Source: Saprospiraceae bacterium
Lineage (GTDB): Bacteria > Bacteroidota > Bacteroidia > Chitinophagales > Saprospiraceae
Reading direction: 5' to 3'
Length of the DNA stretch: 64,000 bases
Assembly (NCBI GenBank): GCA_020436935.1
Contig: JAGQWX010000006.1
Location: forward strand, 1-64,000
Part shown: piece after piece, positions 23,319-32,700 of the stretch
How the letters are laid out: the number at the start of each line of letters is the position of its first letter
Position numbering within the stretch: position 1 is the first letter of the stretch
Notes under the pieces: model-generated
Told to the model about the DNA's origin: nothing
The model's database searches: none
The model's input: only the letters and a program-made list of their open reading frames with translations
Translations under genes and position numbers: made by a program

Positions 23319-26053
23319 TATGCTTCCTCCTTTTTTATTGCATCTGCGGCTTCCTGAACATCTTTAGCAGCCTTCTCCAGTTTTTTCGCGGCATCTTCTC
23401 TTTTTTCAACCTGTTTTGCCTCTATTTTGGGCATGTCTTCTGATTCAGGCTTTGTCTTACTGAAGGTAAATCCTGTTTTATTGGTTCCGACATAAATGGT
23501 ATCACCAGCTGCATAATCACCACCGAGAATTTCCCTTGCCAGTACGTTGACCAGCTCTTTGTCAATCACACGCTTCAGCGGCCTTGCTCCAAATTGTGGA
23601 TCATAGCCCATTTCTGTGAGCAAGTCCATGGCCTTTTCAGTGAATTCGATCTGGATGTCTTGCCGACCGAGGTTCTTTTTGACCTTTTTCAGCATTAGAC
23701 TTCCAATCTTTTTGATTTCTACCTTGGTAAGCGGCAGGAACATGATTTTTTCATCGATCCTGTTGAGGAATTCCGGCCTGAGGTTTTGCTTGAGCAATTC
23801 AAATACTTCCTCCTTAGTAGATTCAAGGATGTCGTCTCTGTGGTCATCACCCACAGCCTCAAGGTCTTCAAAGTTTTCAAGGATAACTTCTGCGCCCATA
23901 TTGGAGGTCATGATCACAATTGTATTCCTGAAGTTGGCGATCCGACCTTTATTGTCAGTCAGACGGCCATCATCCAAAAGCTGCAGCAGGATGTTGAAAG
24001 TATCCGGATGTGCTTTTTCTATCTCATCCAGCAGTACGATGGTATAGGGTCTTCTTCTCACCGCTTCCGTCAGCTGGCCTCCTTCATCGTAGCCTACGTA
24101 TCCCGGAGGCGCTCCAACCAATCTGGCAACGCTGTGTTTCTCCTGATATTCGCTCATGTCTATCCTTGTGATGGCATTTTCGTCGTCAAAGAGCACTTCA
24201 GCCAATGCCTTTGCCAATTCTGTTTTTCCGACACCTGTCGGGCCCAGAAAAATAAAAGATCCCACAGGTTTATTGGGGTCCTGAAGGCCTGCACGGCTCC
24301 TGCGTACGGCATCGCATACGGCTTTGACTGCCTCGGATTGTCCAATAAGCCTTTTGCCAATCTCTTCTTCCAGCATCAACAACCTTTGTTTGTCTGACTG
24401 GAGCATTTTACTTACTGGGATGCCTGTCCATCTGGAGACTACATCGGCAACATCGTCAGCAGATACTTCTTCGCTTGTCAATCTTTGTTCGGCTGGAATG
24501 GAGGCCAACTTTTCCTGAAGGCTCTGGAGTTGTTCTTCCAGCTTTTTGCCCGATTCAAATTTTAATTGGGCGGCTTTTTGGTTGTCGCCTTCGCGATCTG
24601 CTATGTCGAGCTGTCTATGAATTTCCTCAAGCTCTGCTTTGATGGATTGAATCTTTGAAATCAGCTCTTTCTCTGTCTTCCAGCCTGCTTTTTTGGAATC
24701 CAGAGATTCTTTGAGGTTGGAGATCAGCGCATTGATCTCCTGGAGCTTTTTATCGTTTTGTTCCTTTCTGAGAAACTCTTTTTCGATTTCGTATTGTTTT
24801 ATTTTGCGCTCAAGTTCATCAATTTCGTCGGGGACAGAATCAAGTTCCATCCTGAGTTTGGAAGCAGCCTCATCGATGAGATCCATTGCCTTATCAGGCA
24901 ATTTCCTGTCAATGATATACCTCGATGAAAGCTCAGCTGCTGCAACAAGAGCGTCATCCTTGATGCCTATCTTATGGAAGACTTCATATTTTTCCTGAAC
25001 CCCTCTCAGAATAGAAACCGCTTCTTCAATGGTAGGTTCTTCAATGTATACATTTTGAAATCTCCTTACGAGGGCCTTGTCTTGCTCGAAATATTTTTGG
25101 TACTCATCGGGTGTAGTGGCACCTATGATCTGCATTTCTCCCCTTGCCAAAGCAGGCTTGAGGATGTTTGCTGCATCCATGGCACCGTTTCCACCTCCGG
25201 CACCAATGAGGGTGTGTATTTCATCAATGAACAAAATGACCTCTCCATTGCTGGACTTGACTTCATCGACCACACCTTTGATCCTTTCTTCAAATTCGCC
25301 TTTAAACTTTGCTCCAGCTACGATTGAGGTCAGGTCAAGGGCAAAAATCTGCTTGGTCTTCAAATTTTCAGGCACATCCTGCTTTACAATCCTCCAGGCC
25401 AGACCCTCAACAATGGCTGTCTTGCCAACCCCTGCATCGCCAACAAGTATGGGATTGTTTTTTCCCCGCCTAGAGAGAATGTGCAGTATCCTGCGGATCT
25501 CATCATCTCTCCCTATAATGGGGTCAAGACTACCTTCCAGAGCCTTTTCATTGAGGTTGATGGCGTAGTTGCGCAATGCGTTGTATTGAGTATCTGTATT
25601 TTGTTTGGTGATTTTTTTACCATTTCTCAGTTCTTTGATGGCATTTTTTGTCTTTTCAATTTCGCCTCCAAGAGTGGTGAAAAGTTTGCCAACAATGTCT
25701 TCACCACTGATCAGGCTCAGAAACATCAATTCAAGAGAGATGAATTCATCTCCCCATTCAGGCAATGATTTTTTAGCTCTTAGCAAAGCACTGTTGGCGT
25801 CTTTGCTCAATACTTGTTTATCTGCGCCCTCAAGTTTTGGGTATTTTTCAATGATTTTGAACAGTTCCCTCTTAAACATTGCCAGTGAAACATCATTTTT
25901 CTGGTAGATAAACTCCATCAGTTTGGGGTCTTGTTCCATCACACCATATAAAATATGGCAGGTGCCAACACCCATTTGATCCAATGAAGCCGCAAGTCGC
26001 TGGCCCTTTAAAATGGCATCCTGTGCATTGGCTGTGAAATTATCGTAGGTCAT
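23318..26053 (-). CDS. clpB: ATP-dependent disaggregase ClpB
   Basis: ClpB works with DnaK to pull proteins out of aggregates. The 911-residue protein has the paired N-terminal Clp repeat (1-145), AAA1 with Walker A GDAGVGKT at 205-212 and the pore loop GAKFKGEFEERIK, a coiled-coil M domain at about 400-530, and AAA2 with GPTGVGKT at 604-611 and pore loop GYVGYDEGG. A D2-small domain follows. It exceeds usual ClpB length by about 45 residues because of a Lys/Glu/Ala-rich tail that looks helical. It is upstream of and coupled to murF-alr, an unusual pairing. No clear TAnnTTTG element was found upstream. Confidence 0.95.
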   Translation of the reverse strand: MTYDNFTANAQDAILKGQRLAASLDQMGVGTCHILYGVMEQDPKLMEFIYQKNDVSLAMFKRELFKIIEKYPKLEGADKQVLSKDANSALLRAKKSLPEWGDEFISLELMFLSLISGEDIVGKLFTTLGGEIEKTKNAIKELRNGKKITKQNTDTQYNALRNYAINLNEKALEGSLDPIIGRDDEIRRILHILSRRGKNNPILVGDAGVGKTAIVEGLAWRIVKQDVPENLKTKQIFALDLTSIVAGAKFKGEFEERIKGVVDEVKSSNGEVILFIDEIHTLIGAGGGNGAMDAANILKPALARGEMQIIGATTPDEYQKYFEQDKALVRRFQNVYIEEPTIEEAVSILRGVQEKYEVFHKIGIKDDALVAAAELSSRYIIDRKLPDKAMDLIDEAASKLRMELDSVPDEIDELERKIKQYEIEKEFLRKEQNDKKLQEINALISNLKESLDSKKAGWKTEKELISKIQSIKAELEEIHRQLDIADREGDNQKAAQLKFESGKKLEEQLQSLQEKLASIPAEQRLTSEEVSADDVADVVSRWTGIPVSKMLQSDKQRLLMLEEEIGKRLIGQSEAVKAVCDAVRRSRAGLQDPNKPVGSFIFLGPTGVGKTELAKALAEVLFDDENAITRIDMSEYQEKHSVARLVGAPPGYVGYDEGGQLTEAVRRRPYTIVLLDEIEKAHPDTFNILLQLLDDGRLTDNKGRIANFRNTIVIMTSNMGAEVILENFEDLEAVGDDHRDDILESTKEEVFELLKQNLRPEFLNRIDEKIMFLPLTKVEIKKIGSLMLKKVKKNLGRQDIQIEFTEKAMDLLTEMGYDPQFGARPLKRVIDKELVNVLAREILGGDYAAGDTIYVGTNKTGFTFSKTKPESEDMPKIEAKQVEKREDAAKKLEKAAKDVQEAADAIKKEEA

Positions 26054-26209
26054 ATTTTAGCTTCAGTTTAAAAGCTAAAAATACTATCAAAATGCATATT
26101 TCCTAAATAAAACATATGTATCCCATTTACCAGCCGATGAATGAACGTCATCTCCCTATGAATCAGGTTTATTCCAATTTAACTGCATTATTTTATTTCA
26201 AAGTAAAAG

Positions 26210-27676
26210 CTAGAAAACTGCAATATTGAAATTTTGCGCCGCTCCCGATTCTGGTGAAGTAGGGAAAGTAATGATTGCGCTGCCACCTGAAAAAGTGACG
26301 GCAGGTGTTCCCGTTCCATTTCCTGTCACAACGACGGCTGATGATGATCCAGACAGTGAAGTTCCTGAAACGCTGATGGTGTAGGTAGGTCTTCCATTAC
26401 TGAGTATAAAACTGGCATTCAGATTTCCCATTTTATCATAAAGCACAGAACCATTTGACGAAATCCTGCCCGCTGCGACAACACCTCCATTACCACCTGT
26501 ATCTTGTTTTGGTATAGGAGCATAAATCCATTTTGAGCCATTATAAGTCAGGACATGCCCGGGCTGTGGTGCTTCAGTATTGAAAATTTCCCTACCGTTG
26601 ATGCCGGTTACTGTAAGCTTGGTAAAAGTGCCATTGACATCGCCGTCGAAGGTTGAATTTGTTGTGAGGTCATTTGCTCCATTGGTATCACCCGTGTTGG
26701 TGATGGTTCCATTTTCAATTTTAATGCCTTCGCCGGCCTTGAATGTCCCTGCAGGTCCCGGCTCTCCTTGTTCACCTTTGTCACCCTTGTCCCCTTTGCT
26801 GCCTTTTTCGCCTGTCGGCCCCTGTGGCCCTACCACTCTCCCTACATTTATGCTTGTTCCTGAGGAGAGTTGTAATATGAGGTCGTTGCCATCAAGACTT
26901 GCATTGTTTATGCCAATTCCATTTTCTCCTTTTTCACCTCTGGCTCCTTTCTCACCCTGGATGCCTTGGTTTCCATTATCGCCTTTGGGACCTCTTTCAC
27001 CCATTTCTCCCTGATCGCCCTTGGGCCCTCTTTCACCTTGTGGTCCTTGAATTTTTCCTACATTGATCCAATTGCTTCCATCCCAAACAAATGCATTTCC
27101 TCCATTTGTCGTAAATATCAAATCTCCCGCATTTCCAGTGTAGGGGCGTGGCAAGTCACTTTCATTGGGTACGGAACCAGCTACTTTGATGCTTGTGCCA
27201 GGCTCTCCTTTAAGGTCAACCCAAGGTCCAAAACCTCCATTGGCTTCTTCAAAGCGCAATTTCGTACCGTCCCATTCATGCGCAGGTATAGGCCCTGGTA
27301 TGGACGAACCCGAAGTTTCTGCATAAAAAGCATATGGCACAGCTGATATGTCCGAAGAATTGAATTCTATGCTATTGTTACCTAGTGCAATAGATGATTG
27401 AATTTTAGCACCCCCTTTATCCCAATGCAAAGTTTTTAGGTCCATGCCGCTGCCAAAAGGTAGGTTTATGATACCATTTTTGTCAGTTACGGTTTCCATT
27501 TGAGTAGTAACTGTCTCGCCTCCTACATCAAGGGCTAAGGTTACTGTAACAGTCTGATTTGGGATAGTATTGCCGTCTTTATCTTTGACTATAGCTTGAT
27601 AATTTATGGTTTCGGGGGTTTGGCCAAACATTGGCAAAATGTACATCATCAAAATGATCGTAAATATGTTTTTCAT
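26210..27676 (-). CDS. collagen-like repeat protein, secreted
   Basis: The 488-residue protein has a signal peptide (ending MFGQ) and an N-terminal beta domain of the type often found on Bacteroidota fibre proteins (PETINYQAIVKDKDGNTI). Two Gly-X-Y blocks follow: 211-255 (15 triplets, rich in charged K, E, D and R) and 283-310 (nine triplets), separated by a 27-residue non-collagen segment. The C-terminal part (from about 335) is glycine- and serine-rich with beta character, and has no T9SS sorting domain. It probably forms a trimeric surface fibre stabilised by charge pairs rather than hydroxyproline. It starts 6 bases after a small T9SS protein gene and is probably cotranscribed with it. 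Confidence 0.8.
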   Translation of the reverse strand: MKNIFTIILMMYILPMFGQTPETINYQAIVKDKDGNTIPNQTVTVTLALDVGGETVTTQMETVTDKNGIINLPFGSGMDLKTLHWDKGGAKIQSSIALGNNSIEFNSSDISAVPYAFYAETSGSSIPGPIPAHEWDGTKLRFEEANGGFGPWVDLKGEPGTSIKVAGSVPNESDLPRPYTGNAGDLIFTTNGGNAFVWDGSNWINVGKIQGPQGERGPKGDQGEMGERGPKGDNGNQGIQGEKGARGEKGENGIGINNASLDGNDLILQLSSGTSINVGRVVGPQGPTGEKGSKGDKGDKGEQGEPGPAGTFKAGEGIKIENGTITNTGDTNGANDLTTNSTFDGDVNGTFTKLTVTGINGREIFNTEAPQPGHVLTYNGSKWIYAPIPKQDTGGNGGVVAAGRISSNGSVLYDKMGNLNASFILSNGRPTYTISVSGTSLSGSSSAVVVTGNGTGTPAVTFSGGSAIITFPTSPESGAAQNFNIAVF

Positions 27677-27682
27677 GTTTTA

Positions 27683-28138
27683 TTAGATTTTAAGGATTAT
27701 TCCAAGGGAAATTGGTTTTGGATTGTTTTTGAGAACTCCGCGTATAAAATAGGAGCCGGGATCAAGACCACTAAGATTTATCGAGCCAGAGATTTCAGGT
27801 TTGGTCACCTTTAAGCATTGGCCGGTCATGTCAAAAATTTGGATTTCAGATATTTCGATTTCGGATTTTATGAGTAGTTGTTCTGATACAGGATTTGGAT
27901 ATAAGGAGATGTATGTTGTAAGACCATTGTCAACAATTCGGGTGATGATTTTTTGCGTCGTACCGGAGATAAAGCCAATAGCTGAGGCGTCGTTTTTGGC
28001 ATTTCCTAAGAAAATTTCGCCAAGACTGAAACTTGCAAGAGATTTTGCTCCACCTCCGGAATTGATCGCAAAAGACTGACCTTCTAATCGGACAAAGAAA
28101 CAGCAGGTAATTACAAATAGAGAAAGCAAGTGCCTCAT
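27683..28138 (-). CDS. small T9SS type A sorting domain protein
   Basis: This 151-residue protein consists of a signal peptide (MRHLLSLFVITCCFFV...GQ), a short segment containing INSGGGAKSLASFSLGEIFLG, and a complete type A sorting domain (SLYPNPVSEQLLIKSE to PGSYFIRGVL). The middle segment resembles the small stub proteins common in Bacteroidota, often encoded just before collagen-like or fibre genes. It has no enzymatic motif. It may act as a surface anchor or carrier for the downstream collagen-like protein, which is inference from the 6-base spacing and from that protein lacking its own sorting domain. Confidence 0.8.
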   Translation of the reverse strand: MRHLLSLFVITCCFFVRLEGQSFAINSGGGAKSLASFSLGEIFLGNAKNDASAIGFISGTTQKIITRIVDNGLTTYISLYPNPVSEQLLIKSEIEISEIQIFDMTGQCLKVTKPEISGSINLSGLDPGSYFIRGVLKNNPKPISLGIILKI

Positions 28139-28287
28139 GAACTTCAGGATTTAATGTCTTGCAAAGTTGTTGCAGAGCTGGTCTGGTTTGCTCACCCGAA
28201 AGTGTGATTGTTTCCTTTAGTATATTATTTCTATAAAAATGGTATAATAAGAATGTGCCCAGTGGGGATAATCATGAAAATAATTTA

Positions 28288-28295
28288 TAGCTTTG
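28288..28295 (+). promoter_or_regulatory. -7 element TAGCTTTG of metY
   Basis: It is a perfect TAnnTTTG 37 bases before the metY ATG. I see no clear TTTG -33 element upstream. Confidence 0.4.
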
Positions 28296-28329
28296 GCAAC
28301 TACTTTTTATTCAAATTGAAAGAAATTAA

Positions 28330-29613
<1,284 letters not shown>

Positions 29614-29636
29614 TTTATGAGGAAATAATAAAAGAT

Positions 29637-29675
29637 AGGCCCGAAATGAATTTGATTTATTTCGGGCCTTTCATT
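29637..29675 (+). terminator. intrinsic terminator after metY
   Basis: AGGCCCGAAAT pairs perfectly with ATTTCGGGCCT across an 11-base loop, followed by a T-rich tail. It lies 24 bases past the stop. Confidence 0.85.
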
Positions 29676-29783
29676 TTGTTTTAATTTCAGGGTTTACCCA
29701 TAAAGGAAGCATCTCTTTTAAATAGAAATTTGTAATTTAAACGATGCTTATTGTTAAGTTTGAATCGTTTTGCCAAATTAGTA

Positions 29784-32700
29784 ATGACCAAACATTTACT
29801 CTTTTTCGTATGGTTTGCTGTAATTTTCAACTGCTCGGCGGTAAGTGGTCAACTGATTGCAGACTTCAGTGCGAATAAAACAGAAGGTTGCGGGAGTGTT
29901 GAGGTGGTATTCAGCAATACGACTATGGGTGCTGATGCAGGGACGACTTACTCCTGGGACCTTGGAGGTGTCACATCAGACAGAGTGGACCCCGGTCGAA
30001 TTTTTGAGACTCCGGGCAAGTATAAAATTTGTCTTACCGCTACTTCTTCGACAGGAGTCAAAAACACCAAATGCAAAGACGATTTTATTACTGTATTCGC
30101 TCTACCTGAGGTTGATTTCAGTGTAGACAGAACCAAAGGATGTTCACCGGTTACGGTTGCATTTAAGAATCTTTCAAAGTCACAGAACAAATTGGTCTCT
30201 CTTACATGGGATCTTGGTGGTACGGGCAATGTGATCAAAACAAATAACCTGGATTCATTGGTGACTTCGGTATATTCCAAAGGTGGAAAATATACAGCAT
30301 CACTGACTGTGATCGATGACAAGAATTGCATTAATACCCTACTAAGAAAAGACATCATTGAAGTTCTGGCTCCCGCAGAAGTAATACCTACAAAGGCATT
30401 TTTGAAAACATGCGGTTTGCCATGGGAAGTGGAGATCAAAAACAACAATATTGATCCGGATGCTGAATACACCTGGGACTTTGGGAATGGCACTACTTTT
30501 AAAGGTGATAATCCGCCCATTGTTGTCTATCAAAATGCCGGTAGTTTTGATTTGAAAGTTGACGCTCAAAAAGGTCAATGCAAACAACAATATGTTTTCC
30601 CATCATTTGTAAATACAGAAGAATCTGCCATCATCAAAACAAGCAATGACTCCCCATGCGCGGAGGAAAAAGTCACCTTTGAAGACATCACCACACTTGG
30701 TGCTGACAGCCTGGTTTGGTCCATTGACGGTGCCATTGTTTCCCGGTCAAAAGCCTTTGTCTTCGTTTTTTCTTCGGGTGGATGCCACACCATTACATTA
30801 AAACGTTATCGAAAAGAGTGCACTGATTCGACCAGAATGGCGTGTTTTGAAGTGAAAACTAAGCCGGATATAGCTTACGAAATCAAAAACCAGTTCACCT
30901 GTGAGACTCCCGCGGTACTTGAATTTGTTGCTCCGGGCGACTTTAAGGTCACCTGGGAATTCAACAATAAAGGCAAAAAAGAAATCCTCGCAGGAAACCG
31001 GATTACCCATATGGTCAATGCAATTGGCGATTACAGTGTAGATCTGATCTACACGGATAGGCAGTCTTGTACATACAGGATACCCAATATTCCGGTCAAA
31101 ATTGAAAAATTTGAAGTGAAACTACCTTCCCTGGGCCCTGGAGGATGCGTGGGCAGCAGTATTTTATTATTGGACAGCATCTCTTCTGTACTTCCCATAG
31201 TCTATCAAAAGTGGGAAGTTTTTACTCAACCTCCGCAGACATTTGTCAATCAAAGACCAGAGGTGATGGCAGATTCTGTCGGTGTATTTGATGTTTTGCT
31301 GACTGTAGAGAATTCCATCGGTTGCCGAGATACCATAAAGCGAAATGCCTATCTCAGGGTTGGAAGAGCACCTGCCGTCAATTTTGATGCCGATCCTAAA
31401 GAGGATTGCCTCAGTGTTGACCGTCAGTTCACTGATTTATCCTCTGGACCGGTCAACGAATGGATCTGGGACTTTGGAGATAGTACAAGATCGGTTTTGA
31501 AGGACCCGCTACACAATTACAATGGATTTGGTGTCTTCGACGTGTCTTTGATCGCTGGATACAACGGATGTTATGCTTCCAAACAGAACAAAAACTTTAT
31601 CACTGTCCATCCGCCAAAGGCATCATTCAAACTTGTCGTGGATTGCGAAGACCCAAGAAACGTACAAATCAACAATACTACAGCATTAGGGGATGAGTTC
31701 TTTTGGACCCTGACAGATCCATCAGGATCAATCTTTACTACAAGAGACTCCACTATTGGAGACTACAATTTTAATAGACTCGGGCAGATAGCCATTTCTT
31801 TGCTGACTAAAAATGACTCCACAGGATGTGAACATTTTACAACTGATACCTTTCTTTTGGAATTACCGGTAGCTGCTTACGATCTGGATACTTTATTTGG
31901 CTGTGCTCCATTTAGAATTAGCATAGACACTTTTCCCGTCAACGCTGACAGCACTTTTCTTTATTTCCTTGGCAAACCTTTGCAGAATAACATCCTCAAT
32001 ATTGATACAGGAGGGACCTATGAGAGCCCATTATATATTGTCAAAGACAAAAATGGCTGCCTGGATTCTTTTCAACTTCAAGATAAGATATTATCCAATG
32101 TCATACGACCTGCACCTGAATTCAATCCTATCGTATGTGCGCCGGATGATCTTTTTTTGACAGACTCCTCGACTTCTGCTTTTGGAACTATAGAAGAAAT
32201 CTTATGGGATGTAGGCGGAAAAATGGCAACAGGAACATCGGATACCCTTTTTTTTGACTCGAAAGGCGTATTTGATGTTAACGTCTCCTATAAAGATTCC
32301 TGGGGGTGTGCAGCAGAAGCTGATTTGCCTCAGAGTCTGACTGTGGTGGATTTGAAACCTGATTTTCGGGCAGACTCCCTGGGTTGTACGGGTGTTTCAA
32401 TTCGTTTTATTCCTACAGGTAATGATGTAAATACCGATGCATTTTCCTGGGAATTTGGTGATGGAAAATCCTCTACCGAACAAGTAAGCAACAATCAATA
32501 TGATAGCGAGGGTAACTTTGATGTCTGTCTGAACATGCACGACTCAAGGGGATGTGAAAATAAAATTTGCAAGACAGAATATGTTAAGATCAGGGATCCA
32601 CATGCCCTCTTTATTGCTGATCCTGTTGCTTCGCCGTGTCCACCGCTGATCACCAATTTCCTTAATCAAAGTACGAATGCCATAGCTTTTGAGTGGGATT

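Noticed and set aside
23786..24397. 203-codon open frame opposite clpB
   Set aside because: It lies wholly inside the second AAA domain of clpB and shows no domain of its own.
18331..26053. Defence island around the KAP gene
   Set aside because: Only the KAP gene looks foreign; the flanking ftsK, murF-alr and clpB are housekeeping genes of normal composition.
26830..27060. Collagen-like Gly-X-Y coding repeats considered as satellite DNA or assembly artefact
   Set aside because: The codons vary between triplets and the frame is kept throughout, so this is a genuine protein repeat.
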